Numbered from the stretch's first letter, positions 27,446 to 37,198 are shown. The stretch: DNA of 64,000 nucleotides from Thalassospira alkalitolerans (GCF_002115745.1 NZ_JFKB01000009.1:62001-126000), one strand, 5' to 3'. The notes: a model not told the origin generated them from the letters alone. Numbers and translations: made by a program.

Positions 27446-28099
27446 ATGGCCTCAACACTTACCAATAAAATATTAATCCTAGGATTTGCCTCAATATTGA
27501 CCGCTTGCGCAAGTAGTAAGGTAGATTATCTTGAGCCCGATCAACAAAAAAACATTACAACAGAGACAGTAATACCCAATGATTTTAATCATGTATGGGA
27601 TCAATACGTAGCCTCTCTATCTAAAAGTATCTTTGTGATCAACAATATATCTAAAGATAGTAGACTTATAAATGTATCTTTCTCTGCAAATCCCCCACAA
27701 GATTATATTAATTGCGGAAGAACAAAAATCACATCCAAGCACCCATCCAGAGGAACTGAAACTTTTAACTACGAAGTTGCCTCTGACTCCAACATTTGGC
27801 GTGGAATAGATGGAACAAACATCACTGTTGAACAGAAGATAAGAACAAGCTTGAATGGCGAGGCAAACATATACATTGCCCCACAAAACGGCGAGACTAC
27901 GCTAGTTCGTACAAATGCACGATATTTATTTAATATATCTGTTGTCGAGACTGGGTTAACCATCTATCGCGAATCATCAAGTAATCACACCATATCCTTT
28001 GCCAGCAAGGAGACAGGCACCTCAAGCGATGGCATCAAGTGTTACAGCAAGGGAAAACTTGAACAAGACTTGCTCGAAATAGCCCGTCGCCTTCCGTAA
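27446..28099 (+). CDS. AT-rich lipoprotein of unknown function
   Basis: A 217-residue predicted lipoprotein: a hydrophobic signal with the lipobox LTAC, Cys at residue 21, then a mature part rich in Asn, Ser, Thr and Ile. I cannot name the family; the segment FVINNISKDSRLINVSFSANPPQDYINCG resembles unnamed lipoproteins I have seen in other proteobacteria. Base and codon use is clearly more AT-rich than all neighbours (many AAT, ATA, TCA and AGT codons), which suggests recent acquisition or relaxed selection. ATG 27446 follows GGGGGAAGG. It is flanked by rlmH and a convergent gene, without mobile-element remains. Confidence 0.8.
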   Translation: MASTLTNKILILGFASILTACASSKVDYLEPDQQKNITTETVIPNDFNHVWDQYVASLSKSIFVINNISKDSRLINVSFSANPPQDYINCGRTKITSKHPSRGTETFNYEVASDSNIWRGIDGTNITVEQKIRTSLNGEANIYIAPQNGETTLVRTNARYLFNISVVETGLTIYRESSSNHTISFASKETGTSSDGIKCYSKGKLEQDLLEIARRLP

Positions 28100-28113
28100 G
28101 GTAGATTTAGACC

Positions 28114-28647
28114 TCAGCGCAAATCATACTGCATGCGCACGACGCCGGATTTGTAACTTTGCGATGCAACCAGTTTCGGCGTCGTGCCTGCCGCGTCACA
28201 GCCAAACAGCCTGATACCGTCGCCCAGAATTTCCGGAATGACAAAAACATCCAGTTGATCGGCAATGCCGCCAAACAGGAATTGCGTCACCACACTGGCC
28301 CCGCCAACGACCCAAATATCGCCCGTATCGGATTTATCTTCGCGAAGCTGCTGGGCAAGTTCCATCAGGCTGCCACCGTAGGCCGCCGTATTTGGCGGGC
28401 AATCTTTTGGCAGGTCGCGCGATGTCAAAACAATCGTGCGACGGTCCTTATAGGGCCAATCACCAAACTCCATCACCTGATCAAAGGTTTTTCGCCCAAT
28501 GATCAGCGTGCCCACGGTATCCAGAAAGCCATCAAAATCAAACTCGGCCGGATCATAATCATCCAGCCAGTCGACCGCACCATTTACACGCGCGATATAG
28601 CCATCCAGACTGACCGCGATATAGATGCGGAACAGTTTCTTTCTCAT
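28114..28647 (-). CDS. Dihydrofolate reductase / RibD C-terminal domain protein
   Basis: A 178-residue protein of the RibD_C / DHFR-like fold: YIAVSLDGYIARVNGAVDWL at the N-terminus, IIGRKTFDQVMEFGDWPY, TIVLTSRDLP and IWVVGGASVVTQFLFGG. Such stand-alone proteins probably reduce a pterin, flavin precursor or similar heterocycle with NADPH; the substrate is unknown. I start at ATG 28647; the longer frame to 28809 would add an unrelated hydrophobic stretch and overlap a hairpin. It is convergent with the lipoprotein gene. Confidence 0.85.
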   Translation of the reverse strand: MRKKLFRIYIAVSLDGYIARVNGAVDWLDDYDPAEFDFDGFLDTVGTLIIGRKTFDQVMEFGDWPYKDRRTIVLTSRDLPKDCPPNTAAYGGSLMELAQQLREDKSDTGDIWVVGGASVVTQFLFGGIADQLDVFVIPEILGDGIRLFGCDAAGTTPKLVASQSYKSGVVRMQYDLR

Positions 28648-28751
28648 ATCTTTGCCCAACCTGTTGGGGACTTTGCCCCGTTTTGTTTTTTGTTTGCTCT
28701 TTGTAAGAATAACAGATTGGCAGCTTATGGTGGCAAGAATCAGGCTAAATG

Positions 28752-28785
28752 CCAAACGCCCCCAAAACTGCGGTTCCGGGGGCGT
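28752..28785 (-). terminator. Hairpin after sdaA
   Basis: ACGCCCCC (28756-28763) and GGGGGCGT (28778-28785) form a GC-rich stem. The minus-strand tail is GTTTGGCATTT, so the T run is weak. It lies 35 bases past the sdaA stop and before the DHFR-like gene. Confidence 0.6.
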
Positions 28786-28819
28786 CTGATCATCAATAAT
28801 CAAGCTCAACGTTCAGGGT

Positions 28820-30235
28820 TTAGCATTCAACCACGTTAACGTTGACCGCAAGCCCGCCCTGACTGGTTTCCTTGTACTTGCTTTGCATATCGGCACCGGT
28901 CTGACGCATGGTTTCAATCACCTTGTCGAGCGACACGGTATGTTGACCATCGCCGCGCATGGCAAGGCGGGCGGCATTGATCGCCTTAACCGCCCCCATG
29001 GTGTTGCGTTCGATACACGGCACCTGCACCAAACCGCCAATCGGATCACAGGTCAGACCAAGGTTATGTTCCATCCCGATCTCGGCGGCATTTTCAACCT
29101 GCTCTGGCGTCCCGCCCATCACCGCACAAAGCGCGCCTGCCGCCATGGAGCATGCCACACCGACCTCGCCCTGACAGCCGACCTCGGCCGCCGAGATTGA
29201 GGCGCGTTTTTTGTAAATCGAACCTATTGCCGCCGCCGTTAACAGAAATTCACGAATTTTCGTCTGCGTGACATTAGCGCCGAACCGTTCGTAATAACGT
29301 AAGACCGCCGGGATAACCCCAGCCGCCCCGTTGGTTGGCGCAGTCACCACGCGCGCACCGGCGGCGTTTTCCTCGTTCACAGCAAGGGCATAAAGATTGA
29401 CCCAGTCAATCACCGTCAACGGGTCCTTAAGCCCCGCTTCGGGGCGTTCGGTCAGTTCAAGATAAAGTTTGCGCGCGCGCCGTTTGACATTAAGCCCGCC
29501 GGGCAGGATGCCGTCGGCCTTATAGCCACGTTCGATGCAATCCATCATCGCCCGATGAACCCGATCAACGAATTCTTCGGTTTCTGACGGTTCCCGCCAG
29601 CTTTTTTCGTTCTCGGCCATGATTTCGGCAATCGACAGTTTTGCCTTTTTGCAAATCGCCATCAATTCATCCGCCGATGAAAAAGGATAAGGCAGCGTAA
29701 TATTATCGCCCGAATATTCCGCACCGCGATCATCGCCCGAAACGATAAAGCCCCCACCGACCGAAAAATATTCCTGTTTATGCAGGACCACACCATCACC
29801 ATCAAAGGCCGTGATGCGCATACCATTAGGGTGTTCAGGCAGGCTTTCCGTCATATGAAAGACAAGGTTGGTTGCCCGATTAAACGATACCGGATGGGCA
29901 CCATAAAGCCGCAATTGATGATCGGCATCGATGGCGGCGATGGTTGGCGCAATCAGATCCGGGTCGACAGATCGCGGACGTTCCCCCGAAAGCCCCATCA
30001 GAACGGCAGTATCGGTCGCATGTCCCTTGCCGGTCAGCGCCAGTGATCCATAAAGATCAACAATCACGGATCGGATTTTTGCCAGTAGATTGCGTGCGTC
30101 AAGTTCCAGACAAAACCGGTAACCGGCGCGCATTGGCCCAACGGTATGCGAACTCGATGGTCCGATCCCGATGGTATAAAGGTCCACAACAGAAAGGTTC
30201 ACGTCCTGTGGACGTTGGTTTTGTTTTTCGGTCAA
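28820..30235 (-). CDS. sdaA: L-serine dehydratase (Fe-S type), single chain
   Basis: A 471-residue enzyme that converts L-serine to pyruvate and ammonia using a 4Fe-4S cluster. [23 protein letters not shown] begins the beta domain; the alpha domain holds [16 protein letters not shown] and cysteines in [18 protein letters not shown] and [20 protein letters not shown] choose TTG 30235, which has GGGAGG five bases upstream and gives near-normal length. The open frame reaches 30373, but that part lies inside the glycine riboswitch. The 5' riboswitch links its expression to glycine, which becomes serine through glycine hydroxymethyltransferase. gpmI is divergent. Confidence 0.95.
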   Translation of the reverse strand: MTEKQNQRPQDVNLSVVDLYTIGIGPSSSHTVGPMRAGYRFCLELDARNLLAKIRSVIVDLYGSLALTGKGHATDTAVLMGLSGERPRSVDPDLIAPTIAAIDADHQLRLYGAHPVSFNRATNLVFHMTESLPEHPNGMRITAFDGDGVVLHKQEYFSVGGGFIVSGDDRGAEYSGDNITLPYPFSSADELMAICKKAKLSIAEIMAENEKSWREPSETEEFVDRVHRAMMDCIERGYKADGILPGGLNVKRRARKLYLELTERPEAGLKDPLTVIDWVNLYALAVNEENAAGARVVTAPTNGAAGVIPAVLRYYERFGANVTQTKIREFLLTAAAIGSIYKKRASISAAEVGCQGEVGVACSMAAGALCAVMGGTPEQVENAAEIGMEHNLGLTCDPIGGLVQVPCIERNTMGAVKAINAARLAMRGDGQHTVSLDKVIETMRQTGADMQSKYKETSQGGLAVNVNVVEC

Positions 30236-30289
30236 AAGGGCCTCCCACGGCTCTTTGCCGCACGGAAAAATCCGTCCGACGTTATCGAA

Positions 30290-30527
30290 CCGGTGTCTTG
30301 CCCCCTCTGTCCCTTGACCTGAGATTGTGCGCCTTATGATCAAAAACAACGGGGTTTGATCACAGGGCTTCATCCTTCGGTGGAAATAAAATGCCGGGAT
30401 ATTTCCCTGACACCGTTTTCTCTCTCCAGAGCCTCAATCCGCAACGGTCCATGTGCCTGAGAGTTTTCGGGGCAATTGCTCCTTCGGCGCCATTCTGATC
30501 ACAAGATCAAAACGGGCTCTCCCATCG
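30290..30527 (-). promoter_or_regulatory. Tandem glycine riboswitch upstream of sdaA
   Basis: On the minus strand two consecutive aptamers are visible. Aptamer 1 (about 30527-30420) has GATGGGAGAGCC, GGCGCCGAAGGAGCAA, ACTCTCAGGC and GGCTCTGGAGAGA. Aptamer 2 (about 30416-30290) is closed by GGTGTC/GACACC and contains CACCGAAGGATGAAGCCC, ATCTCAGGTC and GGGACAGAGG. These are the conserved elements of the gcvT-type glycine riboswitch. Two short hairpins and the sdaA ribosome site follow, so control may act on translation. The rest of the 559-base gap to gpmI (30528-30794) holds promoter sequence only. Confidence 0.93.
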
Positions 30528-30794
30528 CGGTTATTCGAGGTATCACCGTTGCGACGGAGATTACAGTCAGGTGGTGATCCTTGTCAAAAAGCAGCTTTGC
30601 ACCTGCACAAAAAATACCCGGCCAGATGGCTGTTCAATGCCCCCATTCGTGATAGATTGCGCGGTGAAATTTCTTTAATCAACAACGCTCGCGGGCGGAC
30701 CCACCGTGCCCGGCGTCTTTGTAATGATGGCGAAGTTACCCGCAAAGAACCATCTTTACCTGTAATTCAGCCTTTTACCTTATTTCGTGGGGTT

Positions 30795-32387
30795 ATGATT
30801 GTGACTGTATCAAATACCGTAAAGCGCCAACGCCCTGTGGTGCTGTGCATTCTGGACGGCTGGGGTTATCGCGAAGAAAGCAAGGACAATGCCGTTGCAT
30901 TGGCCAATACCCCTGTTTGGGACGCGCTTTATGCCAATAATCCAACTGGATTTTTAAAAGCATGTGGTCTGGATGTTGGCCTGCCCGAGGGTCAGATGGG
31001 CAACTCGGAAGTTGGCCACATGAATTTGGGCGCCGGTCGGGTTGTGATGCAGGAACTTCCCAAAATTGATGAAGCGGTCAAAACCGGCAGCATCGCCAAT
31101 ACCGATACCGTCAAAAAAATCATTGCGAAACTTAAAGAAAGCGGCGGCGTCTGCCATATCGCGGGCCTGCTTTCCGAAGGCGGTGTACATTCGCATCAGG
31201 TCCATATGGCCGCCCTTGCCAAAATCATTGCCAATGCTGGAATTGCGGTCAAAATCCACGCCTATCTTGACGGTCGCGATACCGCGCCGAAAAGTGCCGC
31301 CAAGTTTCTTGAAAAATTCCGCGCCCTGATCGGGGATGCGAATATCGAGATTGTGACAGTTACCGGCCGTTATTACGCGATGGATCGCGACAATCGCTGG
31401 GAACGTGTCAGCCAAGCCTATTTCACGATGGTGCAGGGCAAAAATTATGCCGATGGCCGCAGCGCCGAAAGTGCCGAAGCCGCAATCAAGGCCGCCTATG
31501 ATGCAGATACCAGTGATGAATTCGTCCTGCCGACTGTGATTGGGGATTTTGATGGCATCAAGGATGGTGATGGTCTTTTGATGACCAATTACCGTGCCGA
31601 CCGCGCACGCGAAATTCTGGCGGCAATCTGCGCACCCGATTTTGACGGGTTTGATCGTGGCACACCGGTTAAATTTGCAGTACAGGCCGGGATGGTCGAA
31701 TATTCATCGGCGCACGCAAAATATATGGATGCAATTTATCCCCCGCAAACCTTGGTCAATATTTTTGGTGAAGTGGTTTCAAAAGCCGGCATGAAGCAAC
31801 TTCGCATCGCGGAAACCGAAAAATACCCGCATGTCTCGTTCTTCTTTAACGGTGGCGAAGAGAAGGTTTTTGAAGGCGAAGACCGCATTCTTGTCCCGTC
31901 TCCCAAGGTCGCGACCTATGACTTACAGCCGGAAATGTCGGCACCGGAACTTACTGAAAAACTGGTCGCCGCAATCAAGACAGAAACCTATGACACGATC
32001 ATCTTGAACTTTGCCAACCCGGACATGGTCGGGCATAGCGGCATTCTTTCTGCGGCGATGAAAGCCGCCGAAGCGGTTGACACTTGCCTTGGTAAAGTTG
32101 TCGATGCGGTCAAATCGGTCGGGGGCGTGATATTCGTCACCGCCGATCACGGTAACTGTGAAATGATGGTCGATCCTAAAACCGGCGAACCCCACACGGC
32201 ACATACGCTTAACCTTGTGCCGACCATTCTGGTCAATGGGCCGGAAGGGGTGACGCTTGAAAACGGCCGCCTTGCCGATGTCGCACCGACTTTGCTGCAA
32301 CTTTTGGGACTTCCGCAGCCTGCGGAAATGACCGGCACGCCACTGGTCAAAGGTTTGAAAGGGAATGATGCGCTTCTTGCGAACTGA
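30795..32387 (+). CDS. gpmI: 2,3-bisphosphoglycerate-independent phosphoglycerate mutase
   Basis: A 530-residue manganese enzyme of glycolysis. LDGWGYREESKDNA begins the phosphatase domain; the phosphorylated Ser lies in QMGNSEVGHMNLGAGR; GRYYAMDRDNRWERV and the C-terminal TADHGNCEMM supply metal and substrate residues. I start at ATG 30795 (a GTG six bases later is possible). The frame is open to 30453, but that region lies over the divergent glycine riboswitch and promoter. It overlaps the next gene by 23 bases. Confidence 0.95.
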   Translation: MIVTVSNTVKRQRPVVLCILDGWGYREESKDNAVALANTPVWDALYANNPTGFLKACGLDVGLPEGQMGNSEVGHMNLGAGRVVMQELPKIDEAVKTGSIANTDTVKKIIAKLKESGGVCHIAGLLSEGGVHSHQVHMAALAKIIANAGIAVKIHAYLDGRDTAPKSAAKFLEKFRALIGDANIEIVTVTGRYYAMDRDNRWERVSQAYFTMVQGKNYADGRSAESAEAAIKAAYDADTSDEFVLPTVIGDFDGIKDGDGLLMTNYRADRAREILAAICAPDFDGFDRGTPVKFAVQAGMVEYSSAHAKYMDAIYPPQTLVNIFGEVVSKAGMKQLRIAETEKYPHVSFFFNGGEEKVFEGEDRILVPSPKVATYDLQPEMSAPELTEKLVAAIKTETYDTIILNFANPDMVGHSGILSAAMKAAEAVDTCLGKVVDAVKSVGGVIFVTADHGNCEMMVDPKTGEPHTAHTLNLVPTILVNGPEGVTLENGRLADVAPTLLQLLGLPQPAEMTGTPLVKGLKGNDALLAN

Positions 32388-33717
32388 TTTGCGTTCGAAG
32401 ACAACCCTGCCTGCGCTGGCGGTGATTACCGCCATGATCGCAGGCGGGGCTATGCCTTCGTTTGCCCAATCTGTCAGCAAGGTCGACAGCCAGCTTGATA
32501 AACTTGAAAGCCAGTTGTCCGAACAACAGAAACAAGAAGAGTTTCTGGCGCGCAAATCCCGCGAACTCTGGACCGAGGAACAGGCCCTCCAATCCGAAGC
32601 GATTTCAGTTGCCAGACGGACCCAGCGCCTTGAAACAACGCTGACCGATCTGGAAGATCAACTGGACGACCTTGAAGTTCGCGAAAAACACGCATCCACA
32701 AGTCTTGAAGACAAGGCCGGACAATACGCCCGTATCCTGATGGCCTTGCAGCGCCTTTCAACCACGCCGCCCGAAGCTGTCATTGCACTACCGACCAGCC
32801 CACAGGATACGTTACGATCGGCCATACTTTTGAAAGCGGCCCTGCCCGGTGTCGAACAGCATGCGCGTGACCTGCGTGCCGAATTGACCGAAATCGCAAC
32901 CCTTCGGGAAGACATTCGCACCCGGCGCAGCGAAATGGCATCTGCCACAGACGAATTGCAGCAAGAACGCCAGTCTTTGGCCGCCTTGCTGGGCGAAAAG
33001 CGCAAGTTACGCTCGGAAACCGAGGCCGAGGCGAAAATGGCGTCACGCGCCGTTAATGAGCTGGCCGACAAGGCAAGGTCATTGGGGGATTTGCTGACAA
33101 GCCTGAAAAAGCGGGCTGACGGTGTTCCGATACCGCGTATACGCCCGGAACGCCAGATCGCCAAAAACGTCGAACAACCAGCGAAACCTTCACCTTCGAC
33201 GACGATTGCCAAAAACGAACCGCCGACACCACCACCTGAAAAAACCGCACCGGCCCAAAAGCCGACACCGGCGGATGACGAAGAATTTGCGGTCGGCAGT
33301 TCGATCACATTGGCACACGGACAATTGCGTATGCCCGCAAGCGGCAAGGTCGTTACACTGTTCGGTGAACGGTCAAAAGGACCGGACGGACTGGCAGTTA
33401 CACATTCCAAAGGGATCGAGATCGATACCCGCGCTCGCGCGCAAGTCGTTTCGCCCTTTGACGGGAAAGTTGTGTTTGCCGGACCGTTTCGTGGTTATGG
33501 TCGCCTCTTGATTATCGAACACGGCGAAGGATACCATAGCTTGATCGCTGGTTTTGATCGGCTCGACAGTGTGGTAGGACAATATTTGTTGGCGGGTGAA
33601 CCTGTTGGAATAATGGGTGAAATATCGCCTAAACTCTATCTGGAGATGCGCCATGATGGTGAAGCGGTCAATCCGCTTCCCTGGTTGGCCTCGAAAAACG
33701 GCAAGGTAAGTGGATGA
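32365..33717 (+). CDS. EnvC-like murein hydrolase activator
   Basis: A 450-residue exported protein: a signal peptide ending PSFAQ, a long coiled coil (about residues 38-250), a Pro/Thr/Lys-rich linker (about 260-310) and a C-terminal LytM (M23) domain. In that domain the zinc ligands are degenerate: THSKGIEID replaces the catalytic HxGxD, as in E. coli EnvC, which activates amidases rather than cutting murein. LIIEHGEGYHSLIAGF and LYLEMRHDGEAVNPLPWL complete the domain. It is expected to act in the periplasm at the division site. It overlaps gpmI by 23 bases and the protease gene by four, indicating an operon. Confidence 0.88.
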   Translation: MMRFLRTDLRSKTTLPALAVITAMIAGGAMPSFAQSVSKVDSQLDKLESQLSEQQKQEEFLARKSRELWTEEQALQSEAISVARRTQRLETTLTDLEDQLDDLEVREKHASTSLEDKAGQYARILMALQRLSTTPPEAVIALPTSPQDTLRSAILLKAALPGVEQHARDLRAELTEIATLREDIRTRRSEMASATDELQQERQSLAALLGEKRKLRSETEAEAKMASRAVNELADKARSLGDLLTSLKKRADGVPIPRIRPERQIAKNVEQPAKPSPSTTIAKNEPPTPPPEKTAPAQKPTPADDEEFAVGSSITLAHGQLRMPASGKVVTLFGERSKGPDGLAVTHSKGIEIDTRARAQVVSPFDGKVVFAGPFRGYGRLLIIEHGEGYHSLIAGFDRLDSVVGQYLLAGEPVGIMGEISPKLYLEMRHDGEAVNPLPWLASKNGKVSG

Positions 33718-35018
33718 AAACCTCTCGATTGGCAGTATTTGCACTCGCTACCGGCATGACTTTGGGCCTTGCTTTGCCCGCGCTGGCGCAATCTTCAACA
33801 ACAACATCGGCTGAAACCTATCGGTTGTTGAATCTGTTCGGCGACGTATTTGAACAGGTAAAGGCAAAATATGTCGAAGAAGTCGATGACAAACAGCTGA
33901 TCGAAGCTGCAATCAACGGCATGCTGACATCGCTTGATCCGCATTCCTCATATCTTAATATGGATAACTTCGAGGAAATGCAGGTTGATACTCGCGGTGA
34001 ATTTGGCGGGCTTGGTATCGAAGTCACGATGGAAGAGGGCTTTGTCAAAGTCATCTCGCCGATTTATGACACGCCAGCCGAAAAAGCCGGTCTGCAGCCG
34101 GGCGATTTCATCACCCATATCGACGGTAAACCGATCCGGGGGCTTGGCCTGAACGAAGCGGTCGAGATGATGCGCGGCAAGGTCAATACCGACATCCGTC
34201 TGACCATCATCCGCAAGGGCGAACAGGCCCCGTTCGATGTTACCCTGACCCGGGCCGTGATCAAGATCCAGTCGGTTCGCGCCGAAACCAAAGACGATAT
34301 CGGCTATATCCGCATCACCAAATTCAACGAACAAACCTTTAGCGGCCTGCAACGTGCCATTACCGACATGCGCGATCAGATCGGGCCGGAAATGAAAGGC
34401 CTTGTACTCGATTTGCGCAACAATCCAGGCGGTTTGCTTGACCAAGCAATTTCGGTTTCCGATGCCTTCTTGGATAAAGGTGAAATCGTTTCAACCCGTC
34501 CGCGTGATACGGAAAACACCGAACGCTATAACGCCCGCCCCGGCGATCTGGCCGAAGGCCTACCCATCATCGTATTGGTCAATGACGGTTCGGCATCGGC
34601 GTCTGAAATTGTCGCCGGTGCGCTTCAAGATCACCGCCGGGCTGTCATCATGGGTACCCGAAGCTTTGGCAAAGGATCGGTTCAAACCATCCTGCCAATG
34701 CCAGGCAATGTTGCCTTGCGCCTGACGACGGCACGTTATTACACGCCATCAGGGAAATCGATCCAGGAAGTTGGCATCGTGCCCGACATTATTGTCCCGC
34801 AGGCCCACGTGGAAAGCATCGAGACCGCCCAGCGTCGCTCGGAAGCGGATCTGAATGGCGCGCTGCGCAACGAGGATCAAACAATCGACGATGCGGCAAA
34901 CAAGGCCAATGATCGCCGAAGCGCTGCCGAGGAAATTGCGCAGAAGGATTATCAACTGTCACGTGCACTCGATATGATCCGGGGCATTGCCCTATTCGCA
35001 CCTCGCCCGCAAGGGTGA
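33714..35018 (+). CDS. ctpA: Carboxyl-terminal processing protease (S41)
   Basis: A 434-residue S41 protease with a signal peptide (ending ALAQ), a PDZ domain (about residues 90-175, with GGLGIEVTMEEGFVKVISP and AEKAGLQPGDFITHIDG) and a catalytic domain. The catalytic Ser is in GSASASEIVAGALQD and the Lys in TRSFGKGSVQT. Such proteases trim or degrade periplasmic proteins; near EnvC they often control murein hydrolases. The C-terminus is Arg/Ala/Asp-rich. It is coupled to envC by ATGA. Confidence 0.93.
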   Translation: MKTSRLAVFALATGMTLGLALPALAQSSTTTSAETYRLLNLFGDVFEQVKAKYVEEVDDKQLIEAAINGMLTSLDPHSSYLNMDNFEEMQVDTRGEFGGLGIEVTMEEGFVKVISPIYDTPAEKAGLQPGDFITHIDGKPIRGLGLNEAVEMMRGKVNTDIRLTIIRKGEQAPFDVTLTRAVIKIQSVRAETKDDIGYIRITKFNEQTFSGLQRAITDMRDQIGPEMKGLVLDLRNNPGGLLDQAISVSDAFLDKGEIVSTRPRDTENTERYNARPGDLAEGLPIIVLVNDGSASASEIVAGALQDHRRAVIMGTRSFGKGSVQTILPMPGNVALRLTTARYYTPSGKSIQEVGIVPDIIVPQAHVESIETAQRRSEADLNGALRNEDQTIDDAANKANDRRSAAEEIAQKDYQLSRALDMIRGIALFAPRPQG

Positions 35019-35053
35019 GGGCGATCTTGCACATCGAAAGAGACTGACCTTTC

Positions 35054-36592
35054 GTGATCAGGAAACTTACACAGTTCTTGCGGTTTCGCCGAAAGAAGGA
35101 TCAGGACCCTCTTGATGACATGGCTGAGGATGAAACAGATGTTTCAGAGGAAGCCGTGTCATACGAGGATCTTCCTTTTAACGAGCTGCCGATTGAAATG
35201 CAGTGGGATCGTCTGCCAAAGCACCCACCTTCGCGGCGCTGGTGGCTGTCCAAAGTCCTGATCATCACCCTGTTTCTTGCTCCATTTGGCGTGATTGGCG
35301 TCAGCTTGATTCCGATCCTGGATCCGGAAACCGGCTGGCGTCTGTTCCATATGGGCGGCCCAAAGACCTTGTCCGCCGTGCCCGGTTCCGAACGTGAATT
35401 ACAAGAAGAAATCGCCCGAGGCGTCCGCGATGTAGAAGAACGCACCCGTGCCGAACAGGAAGCCGCCAATGCAGGCAAGACTGGTGATCCGCAAAGTGCC
35501 GAAGACATCACCAATCAGCTTGGTGGTGCTTCCAATCTGGCCGGCGCTCCGGGTCAGGACGGTGTATCATCGGACGGCACCACCACACCAAACCTCGAAG
35601 AACTTGCCTATGAAGAAGCACTGGACAAGCCGATTGAACCCGACGCTTTGCGCCCGGCACCGATCCCCGGGCTAGACGAAGAAGGCAGTTTTGGTCGCAT
35701 TCCGCGTATTGCCGATGATGGAACAACGCCATTTGACGCCTATAAACGACCCTTTGAAATCGTCGAAGGCCAGCCCTATGTCGGGATCATCGTGACCGGT
35801 ATTGGCCTTAACGACAGACGGACACAGGCCGCAATCACAGATTTGCCACTTAATATCTCTCTTGCGCTATCACCCTATTCGCGCGATCTGCCAAAAGTTG
35901 CTGCAAGTGCTCGCGAAATGGGGCATGAAATCTTTCTGCAATTGCCGATGGAACCAATTGACTTCCCGCTTTCCGATCCCGGACCTCGCGCACTTTTGAC
36001 CAGCCTTCCCGAAGGCGAAAACCTTGTCAGGTTTGAATGGCTTCTTGGGCGTTTCCCCGGCTATGCCGGCGTTGTCAGTTATCTTGGCACCAAATTTGGC
36101 AGCCTCGACAGTGCTATCCGCCCGATCATCGAATTCATTGACCGTACGGGCCTTATGTATGTCGAAGGGACCAGTTCCGGATCTATAAGCCTTGGTGCGC
36201 AACTTTCAGCCAATATCGAAACCCCCAATGCCATTGCCAATATCATGATCGACGATGTGCCAAGCCGGCGCCAGATAGATGCCCGTTTGGCTGATCTGGT
36301 GGCACAGGCCAAAAGTAACGGCGTTGCGATTGGCATTGCCCAATCCTATCCCGTGACGATCCAGCGTTTGCGAAATTGGGCGGTCCGCCTTGAACGCCAG
36401 GGCGTTAAACTTGCGCCGGTTTCGGCCCTTGCAAAACGCCAGGTCACAGCGCAATCTGCGGTCGAAGCCGAAGCCGCCCGACGTGAAGCCGCACTGGCGG
36501 AAGAACGCGCGCTCAAAAATGGTGATGCAGCCCCATCCTCTGATGGCGGCAACGGCGGAGATAACGCCGAAAGTGGAACAATCGAAAATTGA
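35054..36592 (+). CDS. Divergent polysaccharide deacetylase family protein
   Basis: A 512-residue protein. The N-terminal 60 residues are acidic and cytosolic; a membrane segment WLSKVLIITLFLAPFGVIGVSL follows at about 65-88; a low-complexity linker leads to a periplasmic domain of the divergent polysaccharide deacetylase family (YibQ / DUF610), seen as PYVGIIVTGIGLNDRRTQAAI, ISLALSPYS, LPMEPIDFPLSDPGPRALLT and GYAGVVSYLGTKF. Catalytic activity is unproven for the family. The C-terminal 50 residues are Ala/Glu-rich, then Gly/Asp-rich. The start is GTG. The order envC-ctpA-deacetylase-rppH is common in alphaproteobacteria and suggests a joint role in the cell wall. Confidence 0.85.
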   Translation: MIRKLTQFLRFRRKKDQDPLDDMAEDETDVSEEAVSYEDLPFNELPIEMQWDRLPKHPPSRRWWLSKVLIITLFLAPFGVIGVSLIPILDPETGWRLFHMGGPKTLSAVPGSERELQEEIARGVRDVEERTRAEQEAANAGKTGDPQSAEDITNQLGGASNLAGAPGQDGVSSDGTTTPNLEELAYEEALDKPIEPDALRPAPIPGLDEEGSFGRIPRIADDGTTPFDAYKRPFEIVEGQPYVGIIVTGIGLNDRRTQAAITDLPLNISLALSPYSRDLPKVAASAREMGHEIFLQLPMEPIDFPLSDPGPRALLTSLPEGENLVRFEWLLGRFPGYAGVVSYLGTKFGSLDSAIRPIIEFIDRTGLMYVEGTSSGSISLGAQLSANIETPNAIANIMIDDVPSRRQIDARLADLVAQAKSNGVAIGIAQSYPVTIQRLRNWAVRLERQGVKLAPVSALAKRQVTAQSAVEAEAARREAALAEERALKNGDAAPSSDGGNGGDNAESGTIEN

Positions 36593-36631
36593 CCTAAGAG
36601 CCTCCCGGAACAGGGTGGCAGGGAGTATTGC

Positions 36632-37198
36632 ATGGCCAAGAAAACCGGCGGCAAACCAAAGAAAGCCGTCAAAGACCAGCCCAATGATACCGGTAAAATT
36701 GCAGGTATAACGGCAGATGACCTGCCCTATCGTCCATGCGTTGGCATTGCCCTGTTCAATGAAACTGGACAAGTCTGGATCGGCAATAGGATCGGATTTG
36801 AAGGGGCATGGCAATTGCCCCAAGGGGGCATAGACCCCGGCGAAACGGCCGAACAAGCCGCAAGACGCGAGTTAGGCGAAGAAATCGGGACCGACAAGGC
36901 CGAAATCATTGCCGAAACACCGGACTGGTTGACTTATGACCTGCCGGACCATCTGATCGGCAAAGCATTTGGGGGCAAATATCGCGGTCAAAAACAGAAA
37001 TGGTTCGCCATGCGTTTTACCGGCAAGGAAAAACACATCAAAATTGACGTCCCCCATCCAGAATTCGATAGCTGGCGCTGGACCGATTTTGGCACATTAC
37101 CCGACCTGATCGTCCCTTTTAAGCGGCCGGTCTATTTACAGCTTGTCGAAATCTTTCGTGATGTACCTCAAAGAATTCGACAAATGGGCGATGCATAA
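36632..37198 (+). CDS. rppH: RNA pyrophosphohydrolase (NUDIX)
   Basis: A 188-residue NUDIX hydrolase. The NUDIX box is GGIDPGETAEQAARRELGEEIG (G-x5-E-x7-REUxEExGU pattern). YRPCVGIALFNETGQVWIGNR and WFAMRFTGKE match RppH, which removes pyrophosphate from mRNA 5' ends and starts decay. An extra basic N-terminal tail of about 30 residues (KKTGGKPKKAVK) is longer than usual. ATG 36632 follows GGCAGGGAG. It closes the gpmI-envC-ctpA run. Confidence 0.92.
   Translation: MAKKTGGKPKKAVKDQPNDTGKIAGITADDLPYRPCVGIALFNETGQVWIGNRIGFEGAWQLPQGGIDPGETAEQAARRELGEEIGTDKAEIIAETPDWLTYDLPDHLIGKAFGGKYRGQKQKWFAMRFTGKEKHIKIDVPHPEFDSWRWTDFGTLPDLIVPFKRPVYLQLVEIFRDVPQRIRQMGDA

Noticed and set aside
30453..30794. N-terminal extension of gpmI (114 extra codons)
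   Set aside because: It lies over the divergent glycine riboswitch and promoter, has no similarity to phosphoglycerate mutases, and would make the enzyme far longer than the family.
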